A stretch of 64,000 bases of DNA from Paenibacillus sp. OV219 (GCF_900110075.1 NZ_FOCJ01000007.1:1-64000); one strand, 5' to 3'. Shown: positions 17,439-26,694, numbered from the stretch's first letter. The notes: generated by a model not told the origin, from the letters alone. A program made the numbers and translations.

Positions 17439-19193
17439 ATGCCTATATTAACGACAAATAATCATTCATTCCTGCTGGGTGGCGAGCCGTTCCGCATTCT
17501 ATCAGGCGCCATTCACTATTTTCGCGTCGTACCGGAGTACTGGAAGGATCGCCTCTGGAAGCTACGGGAGGGCGGATTTAATACCGTTGAAACTTATGTT
17601 GCCTGGAACTTACACGAGCCTGCCGAAGGGCAGTTCGACTTTGAAGGGATTGCGGACCTGACCCGCTTTATTGAGATCGCTGGCGAGCTCGGTTTGTATG
17701 TGATCGTCCGTCCTAGCCCGTATATTTGCGCGGAATGGGAGTTCGGGGGACTGCCCGCTTGGCTGCTTGCCGATCCAGGTATGCGCCTGCGCTGCATGCA
17801 TCAGCCGTTCTTAGACAAAGTGGATGCCTATTATGATGTGCTGCTACCGAAGCTGGTTCCGCTTCTTTCCACAAACGGCGGTCCTATTATCGCGATGCAG
17901 ATTGAGAACGAGTACGGCAGTTATGGCAATGACAAAGTGTATTTATCCTACTTGGAGCAAGGCATGAAGAGCCGCGGCATTGACGTGCTGCTATTCACGT
18001 CCGACGGACCGGGTGACTTCTACTTGCAGGGCGGGATGATGGATAACGTGCTCGCAACCGTCAACTTCGGTTCGCGTTCGGAAGAAGCGTTCGCGAAATT
18101 GAGCGAGTACCAGCAAGACAAGCCGCTGATGTGCATGGAGTTTTGGAATGGCTGGTTCGACCACTGGGGCGAGCAGCATCATACACGCGATTCGGATGAC
18201 GCTGCTGCCGTGCTGGATGAGATGCTTGCTGCCGGCGCATCGGTGAATGCATACATGTATCACGGTGGCACGAATTTCGGGTTCTACAACGGTGCGAATT
18301 ATGGCGACAACAAGCATCAACCGACCATTACAAGCTACGATTACGATGTGGCGATCAGCGAGTCGGGCGACTTGACGGACAAGTTCTATAAATACCGCGA
18401 AGTTATTTCGAAGTATGTGGAGCTTGAACCGCTTAGCCTGCCAGAACCGATTAAGAAGGTAGCATACGGCCGCGTCGCAATGACGGGATATGCCTCGTTG
18501 TTCGACTCGCTAGACAAGCTCTCTGTGCCAGTCAGTCGTACATGCCCGGAAACGATGGAGCAGCTTGGTCAGAACTACGGCTTTATTCTGTACTCGACTC
18601 ACGTCATCGGGCCACTTGCCGCTACCCGCCTTAACCTTCAGGACGTGCATGACCGTGCGCTCATCTTCTTGAATGGCGAGTACAAAGGCACGATCGAGCG
18701 AAATTGCAAAGACCACGACGTGCTGCTTGAAATCCCGGCCGAGGGCGCTGCGCTGGACATTCTGGTGGAGAATATGGGGCGTATCAATTATGGTCCATAC
18801 TTGAAGGATGCCAAGGGCATCACGGAAGGCGTACGGCTTGGCCCGCAATTTCTATACCATTGGACGATTCGTTCGCTACCGCTCGATCAATTGAGCAAGG
18901 TTGAATATCAGTCGGAGCCGTTAACGCCAACACAAGAGCAGCCGACGTTTTATCGCGGACATTTTCAAGTAGACGAATTGGCCGATACCTTCCTTGCGCT
19001 TCCAGGCTGGACGAAAGGCGTTGTATTCGTGAACGGCTTCAACCTTGGCCGTTATTGGGAGATCAGACCACAGCAGACGCTGTACGTACCGGCACCATTA
19101 TTGCGTGATGGCAGCAATGAGCTCGTCATCTTCGAGTTGCACAGCTGCGAGCAGCCAGAAGTGATGCTGCAAGATAGCGCGTCGCTCGGATAA
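17439..19193 (+). CDS. Beta-galactosidase, glycoside hydrolase family 35
   Basis: The 584-residue protein has a GH35 TIM barrel (about residues 10-330) and C-terminal jelly-roll domains ending in GFNLGRYW and an ELVIFELH strand. The family signature GGPIIAMQIENEYGSYG gives the acid/base Glu158, and MEFWNGWFDHWGE gives the nucleophile Glu234. There is no signal peptide, so it should act inside the cell on imported galactosides. The open frame begins earlier, but GAGGTG right before ATG 17439 marks the start. It belongs to the operon led by the ABC permeases. Confidence 0.93.
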   Translation: MPILTTNNHSFLLGGEPFRILSGAIHYFRVVPEYWKDRLWKLREGGFNTVETYVAWNLHEPAEGQFDFEGIADLTRFIEIAGELGLYVIVRPSPYICAEWEFGGLPAWLLADPGMRLRCMHQPFLDKVDAYYDVLLPKLVPLLSTNGGPIIAMQIENEYGSYGNDKVYLSYLEQGMKSRGIDVLLFTSDGPGDFYLQGGMMDNVLATVNFGSRSEEAFAKLSEYQQDKPLMCMEFWNGWFDHWGEQHHTRDSDDAAAVLDEMLAAGASVNAYMYHGGTNFGFYNGANYGDNKHQPTITSYDYDVAISESGDLTDKFYKYREVISKYVELEPLSLPEPIKKVAYGRVAMTGYASLFDSLDKLSVPVSRTCPETMEQLGQNYGFILYSTHVIGPLAATRLNLQDVHDRALIFLNGEYKGTIERNCKDHDVLLEIPAEGAALDILVENMGRINYGPYLKDAKGITEGVRLGPQFLYHWTIRSLPLDQLSKVEYQSEPLTPTQEQPTFYRGHFQVDELADTFLALPGWTKGVVFVNGFNLGRYWEIRPQQTLYVPAPLLRDGSNELVIFELHSCEQPEVMLQDSASLG

Positions 19194-19232
19194 AGTTTAT
19201 AAAATGCAATCATATTTATTGGGGAGATTACG

Positions 19233-20492
19233 ATGAAACAACTTACCGCGATACTGATTGGGGCAGGAGCGAGGGGCGCGAACAGCTATGCACCGTTTGC
19301 GCTCGATTATCCGCATGAATTAAATTTCGTTGCCGTTGCCGAGCCGGATCAGACCCGGCGCGAGCAGTTTGCCCTGAAACACGCGATTCCAGAACACTCG
19401 TGCTATGAATCATGGGAACAGCTGCTTGCAGGACCTAAGATTGCCGATATCGCCGTCATTTGCACACAGGATCGTATGCATTACCATCCGACCATACAAG
19501 CGTTAAATAACAAGTATCATGTTCTGCTAGAGAAGCCGATGTCTCCTGATCCGCGAGAGTGTCTGGAGATGGAACAGGCTGCCCGCGACAACAACTGCTT
19601 GCTGTCTATCTGCCATGTTCTGCGTTACACGCCGTTCTGGAATACGATCAAGCAAATTTTGCAGGAAGGCCGCATTGGCGACATCGCGTCCATTCAATTG
19701 AACGAGAATGTGGGCTATTGGCACATCGCCCATAGTTTTGTTAGAGGCAACTGGAACAACTCTTCAACGTCGAGCCCGATGATCCTGTCGAAGTCCTGTC
19801 ACGACATGGATGTCTTATCTTGGCTGATGGATAAGCCGTGTGAGCGGGTGAGCTCCTACGGGTCTCTGATGCACTTTAACAGCGCGAACGCGCCTGAGGG
19901 CTCGGCCGATCGCTGTCTGGACTGCGCGGTCGAATTGTCTTGCCCTTATTCGGCGCCACGGTTTTACTTGAGCGAGCAGTTCAAAGGCTGGGCACGGCAT
20001 TTCACGCCTGATCTGAAGAAAGAAAATATCGTCCAAGGGCTGCGTGATACCGATTATGGACGCTGTGTATACAGAAGTGATAATAACGTCGTCGATCATC
20101 AAGTCGTCAACATGGAGTTTGCAGGCGGAGCAACCGCCATGTTCAGCATGAGCGGCTTTACGTTCGAGCAGGAGCGTAGAATTCAAATTATGGGAACAAG
20201 AGGGGAATTGCGAGGGGATGATAACATCATCACTGTATATGATTTTCTAACCCATCAAAAAACCGAAATTACGATTCCTACGCAAATGAGCGGCCATGGC
20301 GGCGGCGATGCCGGCATTGTCCGAAGCTTCCTGGCCGATGTGCGGAGTTATCACGGGCAAGAGACGCTGACCTCGGCCGGCGCTTCCGTGCGCAGTCATC
20401 TGATGGCATTCGCTGCGGAAGAATCGCGGCTGAGCGGCGGCAGATCGATCGAGCTTGCCAAGTATGCGGAGGAATTGCTGCTTAAATGTTAA
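19233..20492 (+). CDS. Gfo/Idh/MocA-family oxidoreductase
   Basis: The 419-residue protein has an N-terminal NAD(P)-binding Rossmann fold (IGAGARGANSYAPFA), the EKPMSPDP motif with the catalytic lysine, and a C-terminal alpha/beta dimerisation domain. A cysteine set in DRCLDCAVELSCPYS may bind metal and is seen in a subset of the family. The likely reaction is oxidation of a sugar or sugar acid, or assistance in glycoside cleavage; the substrate is not evident. It has a GGGGAGA ribosome binding site and is the last gene of the operon before a terminator. Confidence 0.87.
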   Translation: MKQLTAILIGAGARGANSYAPFALDYPHELNFVAVAEPDQTRREQFALKHAIPEHSCYESWEQLLAGPKIADIAVICTQDRMHYHPTIQALNNKYHVLLEKPMSPDPRECLEMEQAARDNNCLLSICHVLRYTPFWNTIKQILQEGRIGDIASIQLNENVGYWHIAHSFVRGNWNNSSTSSPMILSKSCHDMDVLSWLMDKPCERVSSYGSLMHFNSANAPEGSADRCLDCAVELSCPYSAPRFYLSEQFKGWARHFTPDLKKENIVQGLRDTDYGRCVYRSDNNVVDHQVVNMEFAGGATAMFSMSGFTFEQERRIQIMGTRGELRGDDNIITVYDFLTHQKTEITIPTQMSGHGGGDAGIVRSFLADVRSYHGQETLTSAGASVRSHLMAFAAEESRLSGGRSIELAKYAEELLLKC

Positions 20493-20524
20493 TGGCATGA
20501 AAGTAATATTTGGAGTCAAATGAT

Positions 20525-20555
20525 GAGGGGCACCGGTAACGGTGTCTCTTTTTTT
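20525..20555 (+). terminator. Terminator of the beta-galactosidase operon
   Basis: CACCG/CGGTG hairpin extended by GAG/CTC with one internal mismatch region, followed by seven T. It directly abuts the next, broken coding sequence. Confidence 0.7.
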
Positions 20556-21808
20556 CATGTCAATGCTACTTGAGGGTAAGCCGCAGCTTACATACCGTGA
20601 TTTCAGCCAATTGGCCAACGATCTAACGACATCTTCGTTGTACGTGATCTCCATTAATTCGGACATGCAGCATTACCCTGTCGCCGCGATCGATTTACCA
20701 GAATCGATAGCGAAGCTGCGCAAGGAGATCAAAGGAAGCAAACAATCCGAAGACGCCATATTGGATCGGTATAACGGGACGCTTCTGCATTATAATGTTC
20801 ATTTTGTCAAAGATGGAAGCGGCATTCTGTATCTAGTCATTGTCGATAATAAAGCAGAAGCTGGAGATAGGGATGGCAAGTCTCCGTCTATTTGGAAGAA
20901 CAATTATTTCATTGGCGGTCTCGTTGCGGCTGTGATGTTGGTAAGCTATTTACTCTGGTGACAGCGCGTCCGGCCTGAGTCTGCACGTGAAAAACCTGCA
21001 CCGCCTGAACCTACACCACAGGAACCTGCACCGCCAACTAAGTTACCAACGAGCGAAACGAATTCCTTGGAGCCGTCCGCCCGGCCCGTCTTAACCCGGT
21101 TGATCGACAAGTACTATACGTATGAAGAAATGGGTGGGGCGGAATTCAGGTCCGACATTGAATACTACCAAAATTGGCTGAACCGGATGTTTAACAACTA
21201 TATCGTTCCGCGTCAGGAAGAGATGTCAAGGCTAATATCTTCGATTCGGGACCTGCTTCTTGAGCTGAACCATGTTGGGCGCAAGCATCGTGAAAGAATG
21301 GATTCGTTGTCGAAAAAGGAGAGCTGGGTAGGAACCAAGTACAACGCACAGCGTGACGATTTACGGCAACTGTCGATGGCGAGCATCCATAACAAAGCAG
21401 TCAGAGATCGGCAGATGAGTCTCATGAATCAGATTCATGACGATACAAAGGCTCTGCTTCCGAGAATCGAGGGCGCCATTAACGAATGTTACCAGCTGAA
21501 AAATAGCCTTTGTCATGACGACCGACCCGCTCTACCGTGTACAGACCTTTGCAGGTCCGCTTGGCATTCAGTTGACTTCACAGAAGCAGTTGGATGCATT
21601 GAGGGACAATGTACTCGTGTTGGAGATGGAGGAATTAAGCGCAATTCCTAACAATCCGCACAGTATCTCGAAGAAGCTGTTCGGGAACAAGGAATTGGTA
21701 AAAAAGCTGTATGATATTGTTGCAGACGACTACAACACCTACCGTGAGGACTTCGGTTTTATGGATGCCATCAGTTCGGAATACGATTTCCTTCTTGAGT
21801 TCGAGTGA
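20542..21808 (+). pseudogene. Membrane protein gene of unknown function, broken by a stop and a frameshift
   Basis: Three open frames form one ancestral gene. The first (to 20961) encodes about 110 soluble residues and a membrane segment (YFIGGLVAAVMLVSYLLW) and ends at TGA. The same frame continues through a proline-rich linker (KPAPPEPTPQEPAPP) into a coiled-coil-like domain. Near 21500, within a run of five A, the coding frame moves by one base; from 21515 the other frame carries DPLYRVQTFAGPLG and further to the stop at 21808. Removing one A would give a continuous 420-residue protein. The N-terminus lies on the upstream terminator and has no ribosome binding site, so the 5' end may also be lost. 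I do not recognise the domains. Confidence 0.7.
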
Positions 21809-21823
21809 ATCATGGGAGGGCAT

Positions 21824-21856
21824 TAACCACATCCGCAAGAGGATGTGGTTGGTTGC
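21824..21856 (+). terminator. Terminator-like hairpin (ACCACATCC type)
   Basis: AACCACATCC/GGATGTGGTT around GCAAGA, followed by a T-rich but interrupted tail. Confidence 0.7.
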
Positions 21857-21935
21857 TTTACCTCAATAAACCGTCTTTTTCTGCTATACTTAAATTGGAA
21901 TTAATTTCTAATCTTGAGCGAAGGGGCTAATAAAC

Positions 21936-22831
21936 ATGCGAAGAAGCAATATGCTGCTTTCCTGTTGTTTGCTGCTCATAATCGGATTGATATTAAGCGG
22001 ATGTTCTTCAAGCGAGAAGGGGAACAATAACGTAGAGGCGTTCTCCAAGATCGACGACATCGAAATTTACAGCAAAGCCTTGAAGAGTAATATGAGCTTC
22101 GATGTCTATACTCCGCCAGGCTATAATCCGAAGTTGAAATACCCGGTGGTTTACATGCTGTATGGTTATGGAGGAAGTCGCGGCTATGTTTTTGACAGTA
22201 TGGGGCTGGGTCAAGTTGCTGACCGTCTTATTGCTAATGATGACATCGCGCCGTTGATTATTGTGTCTCCCGATTACGGAAACAGCTTTGCGGTAAACAC
22301 CGTCCCCGGGCAAGGCAAAAATCCGGGCAGTGTAGATGAAGGCAGCTATGAGGACTATTTATTAAAAGAGGTCCTCCCCTACGTGGATACGAATTACAGT
22401 ACGGTAGCCTCGCGGGAGGGCCGTTATGTTGGCGGGTTCTCGATGGGAGGTTACGCAGCTCTTTATCTCGGGTTCAATCACACCGATCTGTTCAGCAAGA
22501 TTGGCGGACATAGCGCAGCGATCTGGGATTATACGGACAGTGTTTATATACGGATCAGCGGGACTGGCTCTACCCCACGCCAGCGTTAAGGGATCAGCGG
22601 GACCCCTTCAAGCTAGCTATCAGCCAAAACCTGAGCGACGTACGCGTTTACCTCGATGCGGGAGACTCCGATTTTCTAGCTGGAGTGGATGAGGAACTAT
22701 ATACATTATTGAAAAGCGAAAATGTTCAAGTGGAGTGGCATACCAATCCCGGAGGTCATACCGTGTCCTATTGGACAGAGCATTTTGGGGATTACTTGAA
22801 GTTTTATTCCGGTAGCAGTGGCTCAAAGTGA
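21936..22831 (+). pseudogene. Lipoprotein esterase (alpha/beta hydrolase), frameshifted
   Basis: The frame starts with a lipoprotein signal (LILSGCSSS) and continues as a putative-esterase (PF00756-like) fold with YGYGG oxyanion segment and the nucleophile elbow GFSMGG. After DYTDSVY the frame is lost at a TATATA run (about 22546-22551), reading to a stop at 22589. The frame shifted by two bases carries TDQRDWLYPTP, LDAGDSD with the acid residue and GGHTVSYW with the catalytic His, up to a stop at 22829-22831. Deleting one TA pair restores a protein of about 297 residues. The truncated form lacks acid and histidine and should be inactive. Confidence 0.8.
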
Positions 22832-22910
22832 TCGCTTGGTTCAATTTTATGTATCTGTGCGAGTTCGTGCTATAATAAATGAATCGGAACAATTACAGAG
22901 GTGGAAGAGG

Positions 22911-23150
22911 ATGCCTGATATGCAAAGTTTTAAGGATTACAATCTGAAGGTGAAAGATACGTTTAATGCGACCAGCAATGAAGTAGTATTAACTGTAACG
23001 GAAGCCGGAAATGCCTTAGGCTTCTCCAAGGATCAAATGAAGATCTACGTAGAAAAGAATAAACTAACTAAAGTTTCTATTATGAGAAGTGCACATCGTT
23101 ATCTGTTGTTGAAAAGTGAAATTGATGGAATCCTTCGTCTGAAGAGATAG
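22911..23150 (+). CDS. Small excisionase-like helix-turn-helix protein
   Basis: This 79-residue protein has a segment VLTVTEAGNALGFSKDQMK followed by a short wing and ILRLKR, which resembles the MerR/excisionase type of small HTH. It may bind DNA, but the match is by eye only. Two starts are possible: ATG 22911 with GAGGTGG six bases ahead, or ATG 22920 with AGAGG nine bases ahead. It stands alone. No integrase is near, so a role in phage excision is not supported. Confidence 0.6.
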   Translation: MPDMQSFKDYNLKVKDTFNATSNEVVLTVTEAGNALGFSKDQMKIYVEKNKLTKVSIMRSAHRYLLLKSEIDGILRLKR

Positions 23151-23213
23151 CATTGCATGGGATGTTGGAGGTTACATGAATAATATGGTTTCGCTAATTC
23201 AGTCAAAATGTGT

Positions 23214-23297
23214 TATAATTTAATTCTCGTATAGTAGACGTAATGTCACATGCCGAAAAGGTTGCGATGCTTCCTTTTTTGATATGTGGCTTTTTTT
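23214..23297 (+). promoter_or_regulatory. Promoter and terminator-like leader hairpin before the ydjO-like gene
   Basis: A TATAAT box at 23214-23219 is followed by a hairpin whose outer arms GTCACAT (23245-23251) and ATGTGGC (23284-23290) and inner arms AAAAGG and CCTTTT pair, ending in seven T (23291-23297). The hairpin lies between promoter and ribosome binding site, so it would act as an attenuator or RNA thermosensor. Regulation by temperature is inference from the gene family. Confidence 0.5.
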
Positions 23298-23327
23298 ATG
23301 AAGCATAAATTAAAGGAGGGCTTGCTC

Positions 23328-23576
23328 ATGTATTTTTCCCGTAAGAGACCCCCAGAGGATTATCCAACTGAAATGACAGCCATTTGGAAGTGTGCAAAAG
23401 AGGACTGCAACGGCTGGATGAGGAAGGGCTATTCATTTGAGGACGTGCCAACCTGCGCGCAATGCATGTCTCCCATGGTCACTAGCATGAAAGAACTCCC
23501 TGTTTTGTTTGATTCGGGGCTTGATCGTAAGGCAGCGGTAAAGAATTTGAAAATAAAGAATACAACTACTGAGTAA
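23328..23576 (+). CDS. YdjO-like cold-inducible protein
   Basis: This 82-residue protein contains a two-cysteine-pair zinc ribbon, WKCAKEDCNGW and PTCAQCMSPM, and resembles the cold-inducible YdjO family of Bacillus. The function of that family is not known. The open frame begins upstream, but an AAAGGAGG box and ATG 23328 define the start. The leader hairpin ahead of it may control expression. Confidence 0.75.
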   Translation: MYFSRKRPPEDYPTEMTAIWKCAKEDCNGWMRKGYSFEDVPTCAQCMSPMVTSMKELPVLFDSGLDRKAAVKNLKIKNTTTE

Positions 23577-23627
23577 CATCGTCTGATACATGTTTGACTT
23601 CGTATGATATGTAAAAGGAGTACAGGT

Positions 23628-24776
23628 ATGGATTTAAAAGAAGAGATGCTACAGCTGAATATTAATAATGCGATCAAAGGCCCGGTTGTGACTAGCTTGA
23701 AGGATATTCTTTCACAGCTAACAAAAGATCGGCTGAATTTCATTGCTGCCAATTGCGCACTTGCGGGTCGCTCAAAGCTGAAGAAGCAGGAGCTCGTGGA
23801 GGCGCTTTTCGAGCGGATTACGAATGTAATTGAAGTACGGACGGCTTTCCTATCAGCGGAGACGCAGGAGTGGGAGCTTGTGAACCGGCTTCTCGGTGTT
23901 CCTTACATTCAAGACAACGCGATATTTGCGGATGCCTATTTGTTCATGATGGATAAAGGCTTGGTGTTCAGCTTCATCGAACAGGACAAGCTGTTCTTTG
24001 TCATGCCGGAGGAAGTCAAGGCCGCTTATAAGCAGCTGGATCAGAAGTCTTTTGAGAGTGAACGCAGCGTAAGCAGGCTGGTGTTGCATTATACGGAAGC
24101 TGCTGCTAACTTATACGGCATCTGCCCTGTCCAGAAGCTCATTGAGATCATTAACGATCAGAACGATGTTAGCTTGACGGAGGAACAAGTCAATCGGGTT
24201 TATTCATCCGTCACTGATAAGGTGCTGACCTGGGATGTTCAACGCGGATTTCTATTTAGCGATGGCTTAGATGGAGAGAGTCTGGACGATTATGAAGAGT
24301 TCTTGGAGAGCGTGAAGGACAGACCCTATTACATTCCTCCCAAAGAAGAGCTATTGCGTTACGCTGAGAACGATTATTTCGAGATGACACCTCAGCTAGA
24401 GGCATTGAAGAGCTATATCATGCTGAAGCTAGGCAAAGTCGAGCGGATGGCTGAAGCGCTCACGGATGATATCCAACTTGCATGCTCGATGGAAGAGCCT
24501 CTTAGCGTTATCATGGAAGAGTTTGAGTTACGTAAGATTCGCTTGAGCAAGAAGCAGGCAGAGGAGATCATGCCGCTAATTATTCAAGTGCATAATACGA
24601 CGAGAATGTGGTCCAATCGCGGCTTTACGCCTGATGAGCTAAGTCCGAGTCCAAGTCCAAGTCAGGGCGCGAGTGGTAGCAATATCGTTCAATTCCCGGC
24701 GGCTTCTTCGAAAATCGGCAGAAATGAGCCGTGTCCATGTGGCAGTGGGAAAAAACATAAAAAGTGCTGTTTGTAA
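23628..24776 (+). CDS. SEC-C metal-binding protein with N-terminal Rho-N/SAP-like domain
   Basis: The 382-residue protein has an N-terminal helical segment LKDILSQLTKDRLNFIAAN..KKQELVEALFERI, like the Rho N-terminal or SAP fold that binds nucleic acids, a helical middle of about 270 residues, a short SPSPSPSQ linker and a C-terminal SEC-C zinc motif ([19 protein letters not shown]). SEC-C is known from the SecA C-terminus, where it binds zinc and contacts SecB or ribosomes. AAGGAG precedes ATG 23628. Its N-terminal and C-terminal modules recur in the next gene, so the pair are partial paralogues. Function unknown. Confidence 0.8.
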   Translation: MDLKEEMLQLNINNAIKGPVVTSLKDILSQLTKDRLNFIAANCALAGRSKLKKQELVEALFERITNVIEVRTAFLSAETQEWELVNRLLGVPYIQDNAIFADAYLFMMDKGLVFSFIEQDKLFFVMPEEVKAAYKQLDQKSFESERSVSRLVLHYTEAAANLYGICPVQKLIEIINDQNDVSLTEEQVNRVYSSVTDKVLTWDVQRGFLFSDGLDGESLDDYEEFLESVKDRPYYIPPKEELLRYAENDYFEMTPQLEALKSYIMLKLGKVERMAEALTDDIQLACSMEEPLSVIMEEFELRKIRLSKKQAEEIMPLIIQVHNTTRMWSNRGFTPDELSPSPSPSQGASGSNIVQFPAASSKIGRNEPCPCGSGKKHKKCCL

Positions 24777-24789
24777 TGACTCCAGCATT

Positions 24790-24822
24790 AAAACCACATC
24801 CGTGCGAGGATGTGGTTTTTTC
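24790..24822 (+). terminator. Terminator (ACCACATCC type)
   Basis: AAACCACATCC/GGATGTGGTTT around GTGCGA, followed by a T-rich tail. Confidence 0.85.
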
Positions 24823-24933
24823 TTGCTCTCAACACCTGTTTGTAATTATTGGGATAGGCTTATCTTGTGAAACATGGTAAAATAGCTTGGTTATGAAGTC
24901 ATTTGTTGTGACGGATAGAAGGGATCTAACATC

Positions 24934-25383
24934 ATGGATTTAGCAATTAGAACGAAACTGAGCGATATGTTGTCGGCACTGACGAAGGATCGCTTAAACC
25001 AAATTGCCGCAGCATGTGAACTTGCTGGCCGTTCGAAGCTGAAGAAGCAGGAGCTCGCGGACGCACTTGTTCAACTCCTCACAGAAGCTGAATTCCCGCA
25101 AACGAGTCTGCAGCACCCAGATATACCGGAAGAGATCCGGGAACTGCTCAGCAGCACGGACGCACACGCGCCTGAAGCCCCTGCAGCGCCTGAAGCTAAG
25201 CCAGAAGCTCCGCAGGCTACAGCGCAAGCGCAAACGGCTGCAGCAAGCGTTACAAGCCCGATTCGCGCTTCCTACCAGAGAACGATCACAGCGCCTCGCC
25301 GCCCGGTTACGTCTGTCAAGATTGGCAGAAACGAGCCTTGTCCGTGCGGAAGCGGGAAGAAATATAAGAAATGCTGCTTGTAA
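24934..25383 (+). CDS. Short SEC-C protein with Rho-N/SAP-like domain
   Basis: The 149-residue protein joins an N-terminal Rho-N/SAP-like domain (residues about 6-48, [20 protein letters not shown]) through an Ala/Pro/Gln-rich linker (about residues 75-110) directly to a C-terminal SEC-C motif ([20 protein letters not shown]). Both ends are nearly the same as in the preceding gene, with the large middle domain missing. It has its own terminators on both sides. A nucleic-acid or ribosome-associated role is plausible from the modules but not shown. Confidence 0.8.
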   Translation: MDLAIRTKLSDMLSALTKDRLNQIAAACELAGRSKLKKQELADALVQLLTEAEFPQTSLQHPDIPEEIRELLSSTDAHAPEAPAAPEAKPEAPQATAQAQTAAASVTSPIRASYQRTITAPRRPVTSVKIGRNEPCPCGSGKKYKKCCL

Positions 25384-25396
25384 ACTAAGCGCGCGC

Positions 25397-25438
25397 GAAG
25401 ACCACATCCGGATAGGGTGTGGTCTTCGTTAAATTTTT
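25397..25438 (+). terminator. Terminator-like hairpin after the short SEC-C gene
   Basis: GAAGACCACATCC/GGGTGTGGTCTTC with a weak T-rich tail. Confidence 0.65.
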
Positions 25439-25444
25439 AAACAA

Positions 25445-25473
25445 TTGACGAACTTGTGAACTCCTTTTAATAT
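25445..25473 (+). promoter_or_regulatory. Predicted sigma-A promoter of the ABC importer operon
   Basis: TTGACG and TAATAT are separated by 17 bases. The predicted transcript has a leader of about 120 bases before the start codon. No T-box or known riboswitch motif was seen in it. Confidence 0.65.
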
Positions 25474-25599
25474 AGATAAAAAGCATGTTAGCGTTCTCAG
25501 GGGATTCTGCTAGATTCACACTTTGTTGCTGTTTGGTGATAAAGCGTCGCAGTTTTTCAGAACAAATGTAATGCTTACAACGAGAGGGGAAATAATGTT

Positions 25600-26673
25600 A
25601 TGAGAAAATGGTCTTTATTAGTGCTCGTATGTTCTATCGTTCTACTGATCGTAGGTTGTGGCAGCAAGAAAGAAGAAACAAACAACACCGCTGCGGCAGG
25701 GAACAACACAACTGCTAACACAAGCTCGAATGCAGGCGACACAGAGACACCAGCGGAAAAATCGTACAAAATCGCAATTTCTCAAATCGTCGAGCACCCA
25801 TCTCTTGATGCGACTCGTGAAGGCTTCCTGGCGGCGCTTAAAGACGCTGGCATTGAAGAAGGTAAGAACTTGACTGTTGACTTCAACAACGCGCAAGGCG
25901 ACTCTTCGAACAACCTGTCGATCGCTCAGAAGATCGCGGCAGAGAAGAATGACCTTGTCCTTGCAATTGCAACGCCATCGGCGCAAGCAGTGGTACAGCA
26001 AGTGAAGGATACGCCTGTGCTGTTCGCAGCAGTTACCGATCCGCTAAGCGCGAAGATCGTAAGCAACCTGGATGCACCAGGCGGCAACGTCTCTGGCGCA
26101 TCGGATACAAACCCTGCGGCAACAACGCAGTTGGTAGACTTTATCGCTGCGAACTTCCCGAATGTGAAGACAGTCGGCGTTGTCATTAATGAAGGTGAAG
26201 AGAATGCAGTCGTGATGGCCAAGATGGCTGAAGATGAACTGTCCAAGCACAACATCAAGCTCGTTAAAGCGGCAGTAACGAACACATCTGAAGTGAAGCA
26301 AGCGGCAGAATCGCTGGTCGGTCGTGCCGATGCACTCTACATTACGCTCGACAACATGGTTGTAAGCGGCGTAGATTCGATTATTCAAGTGGCACAAAAG
26401 AATAAAATTCCGTTCTTCTCCTCTGACCGCGATACGGTAGAGAAGGGTGCTTTTGCAACAGTGGGCTTCAAATATTACGATCACGGCTATCAAGTTGGCC
26501 AGATGGCTGCAGAAGTGCTCAAGAACGGTAAAAAAGTAGGCGATCTGAAAGTAAGTATGCAGGAGAAGCTGGATCTGATCCTCAACCTGAAAGCGGCTAA
26601 AGCTCTTGGTATTACAGTGACAGACGACATGAAGAAGGCTGTTCAGGATCAAGCGCAAAACATCATTCAGTAA
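25600..26673 (+). CDS. ABC transporter substrate-binding lipoprotein (PF04392-like)
   Basis: The 357-residue protein has a lipoprotein signal (LLIVGCGSKKEE), a low-complexity Asn/Thr linker to about residue 50, then a periplasmic-binding fold starting YKIAISQIVEHPSLD. Residues such as ATPSAQAVVQ and AAVTDPLSAKIV match the ABC_sub_bind family, which includes the tryptophan-binding TrpX of streptococci. The ligand is therefore possibly an aromatic amino acid or another small molecule; I cannot decide from the sequence. It is the first gene of a three-gene importer. Confidence 0.88.
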   Translation: MRKWSLLVLVCSIVLLIVGCGSKKEETNNTAAAGNNTTANTSSNAGDTETPAEKSYKIAISQIVEHPSLDATREGFLAALKDAGIEEGKNLTVDFNNAQGDSSNNLSIAQKIAAEKNDLVLAIATPSAQAVVQQVKDTPVLFAAVTDPLSAKIVSNLDAPGGNVSGASDTNPAATTQLVDFIAANFPNVKTVGVVINEGEENAVVMAKMAEDELSKHNIKLVKAAVTNTSEVKQAAESLVGRADALYITLDNMVVSGVDSIIQVAQKNKIPFFSSDRDTVEKGAFATVGFKYYDHGYQVGQMAAEVLKNGKKVGDLKVSMQEKLDLILNLKAAKALGITVTDDMKKAVQDQAQNIIQ

Positions 26674-26694
26674 TCCAGTAATCGGAGGTTCATC

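Noticed and set aside
21515..21808. Separate gene for a 97-residue protein
   Set aside because: The ATG has no ribosome binding site and the translation continues the coiled-coil protein encoded just upstream in the other frame, so a frameshift is more likely.
22911..23150. Phage excisionase and possible integrated element
   Set aside because: The small HTH protein resembles excisionases only in fold. No integrase, attachment-site repeat or phage gene is near.
25445..25599. T-box or tryptophan-responsive leader before the TrpX-like operon
   Set aside because: No T-box sequence or specifier hairpin was seen in the 120-base leader, so the ligand cannot be inferred from regulation.
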